Source of the DNA: Harmothoe impar
Lineage: Eukaryota > Annelida > Polychaeta > Phyllodocida > Polynoidae
Reading direction: 5' to 3'
Length of the DNA: 64,000 bases
Assembly: GCA_947462335.1 (NCBI GenBank)
Contig: OX381705.1
Span: forward strand, 39,959,672 to 40,023,671
The position numbers and the translations under genes are program-made. The notes under the pieces were generated by a model. That model worked only from the letters and a program-made list of their open reading frames with translations. It made no database searches and had not been told where the DNA came from. Positions 1 through 10,330 of the stretch are shown here, piece after piece; positions within the stretch are counted from its first letter, which is position 1, and every line of letters begins with the position of its first letter.

Positions 1-334
1 TTGAAGAACCATGTACTGACAATAGAAAAAGATACCCAGACTATTTTATTGAGGTTGAATCCAATAACAGGGCGTTTTATTCGTGAATATGGCTCTTGGT
101 AATGTTTTCTATGTAGGACAAAACTCATTAAACAAGTGCGTGTGTTCAGACTTATCATTCGGAATGTTAGACATGTTAGGGAATTAATAGCATGGTAGGA
201 TTATGTTAGTTAAATTAGCAAAAGTTGAATCATATTTTCTACCTTATTGATTCCCCAAAAGATGGCCCATGACTTACTTTGTCCTTATTTCTATTGAAGT
301 AAATGATTACATGTACACATACAGTGCCAATGTA

Positions 335-405
335 CCCAGTGGGCATAGAACGTTAAATCAGCACTAACAACTGGTTGACTAACGTTGACATGACGTTCTG
401 TGCTC
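335..405. mobile_element. Partial CCCAGTGGGCA/AACGTT element
   Basis: CCCAGTGGGCA at 335-345 is followed by AACGTT-containing sequence (AACGTTAAATCAGC, then TAACGTTGACATG). The same ingredients recur near 7.1, 23.6 and 35.4 kb, so this looks like one end of a short palindromic repeat family. Its boundaries are uncertain. Confidence 0.4.
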
Positions 406-835
406 AGTATATGATGCAACATGACCCGATGATTAATATCCATCATTCCGACGCCCTTCAGCATCATTATTCATGTATTATGTCAAACTAGCTGCAGATA
501 GATGGGATGTACTTTGAGTGTCGCATTACATACAATGTAGCTCATTTTGAATGACCGTCTGCATCCTACACCTTGCTTGTTGGTGTGACAGGAATAGCTA
601 CGGGAGGTTGATAAATGAATGGTTCTAAGGGCTTTAAACTGTATACATGTGAGTTGTGCCACCCTGCCTTAAAGTTGTAAAAATGTTATTGAAATGTATA
701 GTGTGCCATTAGACATGTTCACATACCATGGCTGACAAAATGTCGCACAGGCCACAACAGTCATAGTAATATATAAAGTGGTGTAGATCAATGATCACAC
801 AACTCCACAGCATATAACATTAGGTTCTAGGTGTT

Positions 836-1165
836 CTCCACATGGAATTGTCCCCCCCCCCCCCCGGAATTGTCCCCCCCCCCTCGAATTCTCCCACCCG
901 GAATTTCCGCCATGCCCTCATCATTTTGATACTTTTGTACAGGTTTCCATGTCAGGTGATTATTTACTGTATACATGATTTGGTAAAGTGTTATTGAATG
1001 TATCAGGGGCACTGCCCCCACATCCCCTGCTCTTTTCCTATATACAAAACGAATGCTAAAACCCTAATCCTATAATAACAGGGGGAGAATTCCGGAGGGG
1101 AAATTTCCAAGGAGAGAATTCCAGTGGGTACAATTCATTCATGCGGGGGGGGGGGGGGGGAGAGA
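836..1165. repeat. C-rich/G-rich degenerate inverted repeat pair
   Basis: The left part (about 841-912) repeats GGAATTGTCCCCCC and GAATTCTCCC. The right part (about 1080-1162) carries GGGGGAGAATTCC, GGAAATTTCC and a poly-G run in the opposite sense. The two halves resemble degenerate inverted ends of an element, but I see no clear target duplication. Confidence 0.35.
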
Positions 1166-1487
1166 TCGGCTGACACCATAACATGAACCTTCTTGATTTA
1201 TTCAAACACAGTTTCTCTAAAGCTCGTCTCCAAAAAAAGAGAGTTCTTGTGCTGCTATATTGATATAAAGGAAGGGGCTAGACTTCAATAATAAAAAATA
1301 ATGCATACAAATTCTGATGTAGATTGATGCCCTGGAGTATGGATGTTAAACCCCCAACTCTAGATATAGATGCTTAACCAACCAGCCGGTACTTCGAACT
1401 GGATCACGGTCTACCTTGACGGTACCAATATATCGAAAATGATAATCCGCTTTATAGAAACAACGCGTATAGAAGAACATAAGTTAC

Positions 1488-1575
1488 CTTTTATGACAAG
1501 CCAGGACAACCAGTAGAAATGTGACTCCAAGAACAATTCCCAGCACGACGCCAATACCGATTGCTATCAATATAC
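1488..1575 (-). CDS. Transmembrane helix exon of the same gene
   Basis: This 88-base exon reads, in the frame set by the sushi exon (split codon G/GT, Gly), as a run of about 26 hydrophobic residues. The run starts GILIAIGIGVVLGIV and ends VVLACHK, followed by basic residues. This is a classic type I stop-transfer segment with small-xxx-small glycine spacing that could support helix packing. The acceptor is ttttacag and the donor is aaaag/gtaact. The exon enters in phase 1 and leaves in phase 2, so the cytoplasmic tail must be in further exons to the left, outside the window or not recognised. The sequence supports a membrane-bound receptor or adhesion protein rather than a secreted lectin. 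Confidence 0.78.
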
Positions 1576-2682
1576 CTGTAAAAATAGAGACACAGAATAT
1601 AATGCAGTCTTACATTACACGATCAAAGTAGTAGAGACGACGCCGCCAGGCACCGACAAGCCTATAGATTTATCGCCGAGGTATTTATGTCAACATTAGT
1701 CCCTCCAATCAGTACGGAATGACACAGGTATGTTACCTGTCATCATCACGATCACACCCTCCCCATAGACAAAGTGAACCAGGAGACTCCGAGTAGCTTA
1801 CCTGAGAACCTACAGCAGCCATCAAAGGCACCTACAACATTCCCTGAAGCAAACGCTAAGGCACTCAGCCTCATCCCGACCATCCCCATGAATCGTGGGG
1901 TGTGCCAACACATTGAGAAGCCTTAATTTATGTAAGCTCTCTACGTGTTTATCGACGTCTACTTGTACTGACACCCGGCCCGTCTTCTCATACCGTTGTG
2001 ATGAATAGGCTGTGCAGGCGATGGGTACACCCATGTAAAGGGTGAATATCAACTGATGAATGGTGTTGGCGACTGTCACCTATAAGATAGCTGGGGAGGT
2101 GTAGAAGGCTTCTAATATAAGCAGGACGTATGAATGGTGGGTTCTACGCATATCTAATGAAGGATGCCGCATTGTTAGTAAGCGCACATTTGGAGAGAGG
2201 AAATAGGATCAGGACAGGTTGTTTTGTGCAGGTGATCCGGCCACTATGAAGGATAAGGTTATCAAAACCATTTGCTATGAAAGTCTGAGCAAAGAGGAAA
2301 GGGCAAAGAATAACGATTCATTGATTCTGAGCGGGATTTCCAGGGTGAATATGCACTCATCCAACATTGGCCGTGAACGTAGATTATCTAGCTCTCTTCC
2401 CCTATAGCAGTCGAGTCAACAGAAGGATGATACCAACATGTTCCCCTACGTACATCATTACTTAGTATAAGGTTTATTCTGGACATTTTAAATTTAGTAA
2501 ATGCGTGTCTATCTACATTTAGCTAAGGTAGACTAGAAATCAGAGCAGGCAATCTTCCCGGAGCGATCGGAGGTCAGCGCAAGTAAAACGACCGCCTGTG
2601 TCGTTTCACCTGTGTCTTTACCCTGAACGCACCAAAATGGATGCTAAGAGATTATCTAGTCCAGCTACTCCTTCCTCACGTG

Positions 2683-3126
2683 CCCGGGGGGGGGTACTCA
2701 ATTTTTTTTTGACACGGGTGTGCGGCTGGCCCTTTGACAACCCTTACCCTTGGTGAGGGGGATTTTAGTCAGAAGTGACCCTTGCTGAGGGGGATTTTGG
2801 TCAAAAGTGAGCCTTGCTGAGGGGGATTTGGACAAAAGTGCCTAGGTTTTAGCAATTTTCCCCGAGGAGTCGGCCTTGGTGTACGAATTTTGGTCAAAAG
2901 TGACCCTTGTTGCAAAGAATTTTGGCAAAATGTGACCCTTTTGGGGGGGATTTTGTTGAAATCTCCGAAAAGTGACCCTTGGTGAGGGGGATTTTGGTGA
3001 AAATTGACCCTTGGTGAGGGGGATTTTGGTGAAAAGCAGACCCTTGGTGAGGGGGATTTTGCTCAAAAAGTGCCCTTCCCAGCCGCACACCTGTGTATAC
3101 AAAATATATGAAGTGCCCCCCCCGGG
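2683..3126. mobile_element. hAT-like MITE with internal minisatellite
   Basis: This 444-bp non-autonomous element is bounded by inverted ends that start CCCGGGGGGG and continue to a shared GGTGTGCGGCTGG, about 45-50 bases on each side. It is flanked by a perfect 8-bp target-site duplication, CTCACGTG, at 2675-2682 and 3127-3134. An 8-bp duplication is typical of the hAT superfamily. Inside are about ten imperfect 30-34 bp tandem units built on CCTTGGTGAGGGGGATTTTG. No transposase is encoded. Open frames on both strands come from the repeat. Confidence 0.85.
2746..3070. repeat. Minisatellite inside the hAT-like MITE
   Basis: About ten 30-34 bp units with the core GGTGAGGGGGATTTTGG are arranged in tandem and diverge toward the middle. 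The array fills nearly all the space between the inverted ends. Confidence 0.8.
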
Positions 3127-5132
3127 CTCACGTGCTACCTGGGCAGTGTTTCATAGGTATTGTTCTGTTCTCCTGTCTGTGCTGCTAATTCGCCGTTTCT
3201 TCTAAATCCCAGCTCATCAACTACACAACAAGCTGACATATAGATAAGAATGGAAGAAATATGACAGTCTGCAGCATGTACGGACAGAAATATACCTGGT
3301 ATTTGGTAAGGTGAAGCAACAATGATGCTCTAGCTGATATCAATGAGCCAAAGGCAATAGTAGCTGGGGTATGAAAAAGTTCTGTTCTAGGGGTAGAAAT
3401 CTTGGAATAGTTATTCATTAGACCATTTCAGTTTCTCAATATATCCTGATTGGTGTTGAATATGTGGAGTATGAGTGCGCTGTACGGGGCGGGTAGAGCG
3501 GGCGGCGTGAGGTGTGCGGGGGACATTAACCTATGGCGTGCAGCAGTCCACACTGCAGCTCCATGTGCTGCGGCACATGTGCTGACGTGAAAGACAGTCC
3601 TCCCAGCCGCAGCTGGGGCCGCCCCTGAATGACAGCCCCTGCACACAGACCGCACATTAAGCAGTATTCAGGTACACGTGCCTATCTGCAGAAGGTGAGC
3701 TGCTCATTGCGTGTGGCCCCATAAGGCCCTGCCGAGCAGATCAGGGGCCATATATGCTAATGGTAGAGCATCTCAGCATTGCGTGTATTGCATTGTGTGG
3801 TCTCGGCGTTTGGTTGTTTTATAAATACGGGTAATTTTACTGTTTCCCGTCGTGTGACTGAAGGTGGATTTACATATGGCGAATAGATGGGTTGTTCGCG
3901 AGGCTTCTACTCCATATAAAATAGTCTACAATACATCCCTAGACCTTGCTCATACCAATCCTATCAAGCATCTCTCCAGTAGCACATTGTGCCGCGGACA
4001 TCCAACGACAAATTTACAGTGGCTTATCGAGCTAAGTATAGAAGATATGTCTTGTATATCTATAAACTATACCCTCAGGGGATAGTTTGTATCCCACACT
4101 CTTAAAACCTACAGTTACAACTTTTTTAGCACTGCGGGGACGAGCTATATCAGCACTTACCATATGGAAACCGGCCATTTACTTCAAGGACTTGACCCAA
4201 CTTCCATTTATCGTCCAATCCTTAAAAGCATATGAAAAAAAGAGTTGAGTATTGTGATTATAAAGAAACACTTTGGAGTAGGCTTCACTTAGGTTCTACT
4301 GCCATAAGAGATGCGTTTCAGACAATACTCTCAGTTACGGATATGATAGACAGTACTAGCTTCCAGGATACCCAATTGCCTAGTATGACTAGTATATTTA
4401 TCTAACTCCGCCCTGCTATTACGATGCTATAAGGTGCATAAAATTAATCATATACATGCTGTTATGCAATTTTAGAACATTAAATCAATTACATCATTCC
4501 TTGCCACTACTTTGTCTCGTTTACACATAATGATGACTTTATTGCGATCTAATGTGCATGCTCCTGGCAAATATATTGTAGGATATTATCGAAAGAATAC
4601 TACATCGAATTGGGGACCATATTACATATCATTCTCCACATTGGAGGCAGCAGAAAGTACATGTAAGAACACCCCGGTACAGCAGGTGTCCTTCCCAGCA
4701 CAGGCAGGCACACACGTAGGTGGAAGTCTCCCTGCCCCGTCTGACAGCACGGGCAGCATCCTAACCTGTCTCGTTACCTGAGGCAGGCCTGAATCAATAA
4801 TGTTAACACCCCTGCCCCCACTGGACATGAGGCCCACCCATCTGTTGTTCACGGCGGCATTAGCGTGACAGATCTTATCGCCATCCCGCAGGTCAGCTAG
4901 ATGCAGCCCTATCAGTGGCCATGTATAGCTACAGATCGATTATGATAAACACACTTAGGGGACGGGTAGCAAACAGTGGCGGGCTCTGGAGGACTAAGAA
5001 GACAGCGGGCCGCCTCTTTGCTTGCTCAGGTTGCGGCTGACCGTGCTGAGCCGCTGCGGTGTGGACAGGAGCAGCTCGGGGTGCAGGGGGAGCAGCTCGG
5101 GGTGCAGGGAGGGGGCAGGTTAGGTTACCCAC

Positions 5133-5285
5133 CTGTTGAGCAGTTGCCGATGTCGCCCATCCAGACGGTGCCTCGGCAGACCAGATGCCACGTGCGGGAG
5201 GTCTGGTTGCAGCGCACCATAGCCACGTCACCGTTACGAGTCATGAACGAGTTGGTCGGCGGGATGAGGTTGGCACAGCCGATGG
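5133..5285 (-). CDS. Sushi/CCP domain exon of the same gene
   Basis: This 51-codon exon encodes a short sushi (complement control protein) module. It has exactly four cysteines in the expected order: GCANL near the start, VRCNQ, LVCRG and GNCST, with a tryptophan (TVWMG) before the last cysteine. Two N-glycosylation sites (NQTS and NCST) are present. The acceptor is ttttgcag before 5285 and the donor is acag/gtgggt after 5133. Both introns are phase 1; the split codon from the CUB-like exon is G/CC (Ala). The module lies between the CUB-like domain and the membrane anchor and probably acts as a juxtamembrane stalk. It is slightly shorter than a typical 55-60 residue sushi domain. Confidence 0.8.
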
Positions 5286-6453
5286 CTGCAAAACGCCAAA
5301 AGTAAAAGAGCTCAGAGGAAATGACAGGGCAGGAAAAGGTCATATGATATTCAGGCACCGACAAAATGACTTCATCCAGTGTCGTGACTAGGGGTAGTCA
5401 CAGTGGCCCTACACGATCTGTACAAGGTGGATAAAGTGACACGCCATCAGGGCAGCCACAGTGCAGCAAAAGGCAGGGGATGTCGGGGCGGGCACTGGGC
5501 CACTTCCAGGGCCATCAGTGCAGACCTGGGTCACCAGAGATCTGAGCTGACTTCGATCCCTAAGCCGTCGGTTAGAATATAATAAAGTACCAGTGGAATT
5601 AATGGGTTAACGTTATGGAGGGAAAGGTGAATTTTATTTCAACATTTTGAAGAACACTGTGGATTAAGCAAGGTCACCGTGCACTGGCCCTGGTTGCCCA
5701 GTGAGGCGTATACAACCGTGTAATATAGACTATCGCGGGGCAATGCCCTATCCGGTTACATGCAAGGCATGGATATCTAAAATGGCAGCTCACCAGCAAC
5801 AGGTTATGATGTATTTAATCTGCCGAGATTCGTTATCTGGTGATTGCTATATATATAATATGCATTCCTTTATATGGCAAGATTGCTGGAATATGTCTTA
5901 ATATTTTTATTTACCCTTCTGTATAGATTGTTGTTTCAGCAACCGATAATCTATTCTAATTAGATGTGGAAGCCATTTTTTATGGCCGACCAGGAACTAA
6001 TATGCTTTAAGAAATGTCTTCTTTTTGTGGAAACAGGGGATGATTGTTGGGAAGGGACTGTATAGGGACAACCTAATAACTGCACATGGCTTTTTTATAT
6101 CCGTCTAGAATATTATGAAGAAGAGATGGAAACTCGCTGGGCAATTATTAGCAGTGCCATAGTAGGTATCATGAACGTGTTTCTGAAAGATACGTTACAA
6201 GATGGACATGCTGAGTGCTACCTCCAGCAGCCTAAAGCTTCCCATTACCTGAGCACCACTTCTACTTACACGGGAGTGCACATCGTGGTACCTGTGGCAC
6301 TTAAAGGGTATCGCTACAAAATAGGTGCTGGAACCCTGTGGATGTCAGAGAAACGACATTGTACTATGTAGCTAGTGCTGCCCTCTCGTGGCATATGTCA
6401 ATAAGAGATGTATGGAATAATAGCACAACAGTTCTTCAGATCTCCACCAGAAT

Positions 6454-6516
6454 CTGTAGTGTAGTGGCTATGATGCCTGCTTTGCAATCAGAGGATCAGG
6501 AGTTGAAGTTCTATCC
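6454..6516 (+). repeat. tRNA-like SINE head (Ala-like)
   Basis: The sequence has a tRNA-like A box (TGTAGTGTAGTGGCT, 6455-6469), an anticodon-arm-like CTGCTTTGCAATCAG and a weakened B box (AGGAGTTGAAGTTC, 6498-6511). It resembles a tRNA-Ala-derived promoter head rather than a working tRNA, because the T arm is degraded and no matching acceptor stem is seen. Confidence 0.5.
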
Positions 6517-7083
6517 CAGAAGGTGCCATGACCTTTTCTTGAAAAAAGGTATATTTATTCTTTTTTTTTGGGAGGGGGGGGGGGGGTAAAAAAAGGGCGG
6601 AAGGAACATTGCATTATAGTCTAATTTTCACATAGAGAGTATTTAAGCAGCAACGTCCATTGCATGGGCTATAGGGCTAGATTGCCTCACAAAGGAAGTA
6701 CTTTTTCTTTAAATGGGCATTACAGAAAAATGAGCACCACATGTGGTTTTTTTCAATTTTCTATTTAATTATTCTGTCAACTAATCTAATCCAAAGTGAT
6801 TCAAGGATAGCAATAGAAGAACATGGTCATCTGACCACAAAAAAAATCTCTTTTAGCCTAGTTAAGAACTAGCTTTTTCAAGTAGCTTTCCCATAGAATT
6901 GAGCACTGTACCATGCCATTTTCTTTACTTTTTCTAGTTCCTAATGTATTGAACTAATATTATACTAAGTTATATGCAGAAATCAATAGAATATCTAGAT
7001 CCTCGAACAGGTAGCGATACCCTTTAATGTGTTTACTGGAGGCATGCAGGGAGAAGGCTGCTGTACTTAAAATTCAGCTCAAA

Positions 7084-7150
7084 GTTGAATCAACGTTGAA
7101 TCAACATTGACAACCATTTGTCAACGTTGATTCAATGTCCACTTGGGGCA
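7084..7150. mobile_element. Short palindromic TTGAATCAACGTTGA element
   Basis: Two arms containing TTGAATCAAC and CAACGTTGATTCAA face each other around CAACCATTTG, ending in TCCACTTGGGGCA. A near-identical arrangement lies at 35363-35420, so this is a dispersed foldback or MITE family. Confidence 0.5.
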
Positions 7151-7795
7151 GGGGACAGCCTGCAGTACTCAATGTGTTGACTGGGGACACGCAGCGGACA
7201 GCCTGCAGTACTCAATGTGTTGACTGGGGACAAGCAGGGGGCAGCCTGCAGTACTCAATGTGTTGACTGGGGACAAGCAGGGGGCAGCCTGCAGTACTCA
7301 ATGTGTTGACTGGGGACATGCAGGGGGCAGCCTGCAGTACTCAATGTGTTGACTGGGGACATGCAGGGGGCAGCCTGTAGTATTCAATGTGTTAACTGGG
7401 GACATGCAGGGGGCAGCCTGCAGTACTCAATGTGTTGACTGGGGACATGCAGGGGGCAGCCTGTAGTATTCAATGTGTTAACTGGGGACATGCAGGGGGC
7501 AGCCTGCAGTACTCAATGTGTTGACTGGGGACATGCAGGGGGCAGCCTGTAGTATTCAATGTGTTAACTGGGGACATGCAGGGGGCAGCCTGTAGTACTC
7601 AATGTGTTAACTGGGGACACGCAGCGGACAGCCTGTAGTACTCAATGTGTTGACTGGCGACACGCAGGGGGCAGCCTGCAGTACTCAATGTGTTGACTGG
7701 GGACACGCAGGGGGCAGCCAGCCTGCAGTACTCAATGTGTTGACTGGGGACACGCAGGGGGCAGCCAGCCTGCAGTACTCAATGTGTTGACTGGG
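7150..7795. repeat. 43-bp minisatellite, about 15 copies
   Basis: Tandem units of about 43 bp are built on CAGCCTGCAGTACTCAATG followed by TGTTGACTGGGGACATGCAG. Several variants (TGTAGTATTC, TGTTAACTG, GACACGCAGCGG) alternate in a regular pattern, suggesting higher-order duplication of unit blocks. The array lies in an intron of the lectin gene. Confidence 0.92.
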
Positions 7796-8362
7796 GGGAG
7801 GGGGTTGTAGAGAGCAGTTCGCTGTACCAGATGCAGATACAGTGAGAAATGCCTCCTCACCACAGATACATTACACATTACGCAGATTTATCTGCACCTA
7901 CTGAGAGACGAGCCGCAGATAAGAACAACCACTCAGGCAGAGTTTGATTAAGGCAACATTAATGACTACGCCCAGGAGCTCTTCTTAGCACCGCAATATG
8001 GCCAAATGGAGATCAACAATGCTCTGGGGTCAGCAGAGTGGGCTGCCATTTTGCGATCTCATTCAGTCGTTATTGGAAAGTCCCAAATCGGGCGCCTACA
8101 ATATTAAATGCTGGCCACAAAACCTTGCCATGTAATCAATCGTATCGAATTACACGGGGGCACTAATGAATACAAATGAAGAAATATAATGCACTTTCCA
8201 TTAGATCAGGGATGGTAATTAATGCTCGGTGAAGCTGTGCCAGCTTCCAACACTGCAGAGGCAATCACCGAAACAATGGCAGACACTGAATACTAATTTG
8301 ATTTTACATTTAGTGGTACTTTTTACCCTGAGACCTCTCTCATACATTCCAAGTATACCGAC

Positions 8363-8761
8363 CTTGATATCTAAGGAGGATGTAGGCCTTCTTCTTCATG
8401 CTGATGGGGTGCACGAGCTCCACGTCGAGGCTGTCTGAGGTGGAGGTGAAGATGTGCGCCACCCGGTGGAACTGGTGGCAGGTGCGCACCTCCTTACTGC
8501 GGCCCTTCTCCCGGATGGTGCCCACCGTGCTGCACGAGTCGGAGCCGGGGTGCGCCGAGTAGAAGCCGTCCTCACTCCACGTGAAGAAGTCATACAGCGT
8601 CAGGTTGATCCTCTGTCCTGGTGCCACCGCCAGCCGCCAGGGGCAGTGAGTAGCTCCCACCCCCGACACCTCCGTCACGTAGTTGGAGATGAAGCCACTA
8701 GGGGGCAGCTTGTGTCGGCGGCCGGTGCCGCTGCCGCACAGGGCCGGCTCGCCCGTCATCA
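8363..8761 (-). CDS. CUB-like domain exon of the same gene
   Basis: This 133-codon exon follows the SUEL exon; the split codon across the intron is G/TG (Val). It starts with a cysteine-glycine (PALCGSG) and has four cysteines in CUB-like spacing: CGSG, HCPW, DSC and RTC, with 18 residues between the third and fourth. It also has the strand pattern CPWRLAVAPGQRINLTLYDF and ends hydrophobic with ILLRY, as CUB domains do. One N-glycosylation site (NLTL) is visible. The acceptor is ccttacag and the donor is caag/gtcggt, giving a phase 1 intron on both sides. The exon is GC-rich compared with the introns around it, which makes long but meaningless open frames on the opposite strand. CUB domains mediate protein or glycan contacts outside the cell. 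The domain is divergent, so CUB-like is safer than a strict CUB call. Confidence 0.82.
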
Positions 8762-9493
8762 CTGTAAGGTAAGGGTGCGTTATGAGGCAGTGAGCAGCAT
8801 GGGCGCCTTATGGGCATCTAGTGAGCACACACACCACGAGGCGGACCCACCGGCTACGACGTCGGGCAGACCCATGGGGCTATCATACACTCTAGAAGAG
8901 GACAAAGAGGTTGAAGGGACAAACTCACCAAATGACGATAGACGCCATAGTCTTAATAATTGCATGAGTTTTGCAAATTAAGATAGAGCAATTGCTGTGT
9001 AATTTCATATATTTACAACTCTTCATGCCAGTTTGGTAGGTACATCAAGATTAACATTGAATACAATTCCCATCTGATATTGATGGTTAACTTAAATATA
9101 TGCTATGCGTGATGTGTGGCTATTGATATTGGCGTCCGTTCAAACTCTTTCATCATAAACATGATTCAATAGCTAGTTTGTACCTACCATGCATACCATA
9201 CACTGTATCTGAAACGAATAATGTCGGTCACAATATAGATATTGTTGTGAAGGCCTACATGTGTTCTCTTAGTGCCTTCTTTCTATTAGTGAAACGCCAT
9301 ACGAACACAGACATAAATGCACCAGCGCCCTCAAATTCCAACCAAATGGGCAAGTGGTATGATTATTAACTGCATGGTGATACCAAATTGGCACACCTGT
9401 CATGAGCACAATATCTTTCATAACACCTCCTAAATGTAACGGAGAGAGTCCACAAGTACTGGTATATGCCGATAGAAAGCGACATTGGCGCCA

Positions 9494-9497
<4 letters not shown>

Positions 9498-9571
<74 letters not shown>
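9498..9571. repeat. (AT)n microsatellite
   Basis: An uninterrupted alternating AT tract of about 74 bases lies in the intron upstream of the CUB-like exon. Confidence 0.95.
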
Positions 9572-9572
<1 letters not shown>

Positions 9573-9645
9573 TTTGTACTTACACCTTAGAGAAACTCTG
9601 TTAAACGTAAAAGTAATTAGTTCAAGGTTGATCACTACTCAATAT

Positions 9646-9796
9646 CAGGGGCGGATTCAGGATTTTGAAAAAGGGGGGGGGGGGCGTGAAATAGGCAATG
9701 TACTGGGGGTATTGGAAATTGTCACATTAAAATATACAGAAAAATAGGGGGGGGCGCACGCCGGGTCCGCCCCCCCCCCCCCTAAATCCGCCCCTG
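9646..9796. mobile_element. 151-bp MITE with CAGGGGCGG ends
   Basis: The left end CAGGGGCGGATTCAGG is mirrored by the right end AAATCCGCCCCTG. Poly-G and poly-C tracts lie just inside the ends. AATAT occurs directly on both sides (9641-9645 and 9797-9801) and is probably the target duplication. No coding capacity is visible. The end sequence resembles known hAT-like or related MITEs, but a 5-bp duplication does not fit hAT well. Confidence 0.75.
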
Positions 9797-10048
9797 AATA
9801 TCACCCTGAACAGCTTGACTCAGTTAAGATGGGAAAATGAAATGAGCCTTGGACTAGTGGTTGATTGTGTGGTTGATGTTACTTAGGCAAAGATGCCTGA
9901 TGTTTAGCCGAAACCTAATGTTATCTATAAAACACCAGCGGCTTGAAATAATGACTAGACTAGTCACAGGTCTAACGAAGGCCGGGGTCGCACCACCGGA
10001 AGACCATCAGCCAAGGCACCACAGAAAACAACCGAGTGGGGATATTAC

Positions 10049-10330
10049 CTGGGACACACTCGTACTTGGCCGAGAAGTGGGCGACAAGGTCCTTCCGGCA
10101 CGGCTGGACGTTGAACAGGTCTGGATCTGGTACCCGGATGACGCAGGACTTCCGGCCCGAGCAGCGGGTATCAACGTGTGTGAGGACATCTGCCGAGCAC
10201 CCCACGAAGTAATCCTCCTTCAGGCACCGCCCCAGCCGCATCCTGCCGTAGTGAGCCGACCGCATCAATATCACCTCATTCTCCCCACAGGTGGCGTTGA
10301 AGCTCTCCCACTGGCAGTACTCCGTCTCCT
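10049..10330 (-). CDS. SUEL/galactose-binding lectin domain exon of a membrane protein gene
   Basis: This exon encodes one complete SUEL-type (rhamnose/galactose-binding lectin) domain of about 94 residues. It has eight cysteines (YC, TC, RC, GC, RC, SC, PC, EC), the family's central motif in the form SAHYGR, and the usual end with C-R-K-D-L then A-K-Y-E-C. There is one N-glycosylation site (NATC). The acceptor is ttctgcag just before 10330 and the donor is cag/gtaat after 10049. Both flanking introns are phase 1, the standard arrangement for a shuffled extracellular module. SUEL domains occur in egg lectins, latrophilins and EVA-1 proteins, and usually bind carbohydrate or protein ligands outside the cell. 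It joins in frame to the CUB-like exon at 8761. No upstream exon with a signal peptide was found with confidence. The family call is firm, but the ligand cannot be read from the sequence. Confidence 0.9.

Larger units (their letters stand above)
1576..5132 (-). other. Intron between sushi and transmembrane exons
   Basis: This is a phase 1 GT-AG intron of 3557 bases, inferred from the exon pair. It contains the hAT-like MITE at 2683-3126. I see no other exon inside it; the remaining open frames are short and unlike any family I know. Confidence 0.7.
5286..8362 (-). other. Intron between CUB-like and sushi exons
   Basis: This is a phase 1 GT-AG intron of 3077 bases. It holds a tRNA-like SINE head (about 6454-6516), a short inverted-repeat element (about 7084-7150) and a large 43-bp minisatellite (about 7150-7795). 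Confidence 0.72.
8762..10048 (-). other. Intron between SUEL and CUB-like exons
   Basis: This is a phase 1 GT-AG intron of 1287 bases. It contains an AT microsatellite (about 9498-9571) and a 151-bp MITE (9646-9796). No further coding exon is visible. Confidence 0.75.

Noticed and set aside
8454..8981. Long plus-strand open frame (175 codons) over the CUB-like exon
   Set aside because: It is the antisense shadow of the minus-strand CUB-like exon; GC-rich codons there keep several frames open, and the minus frame has domain motifs and splice sites.
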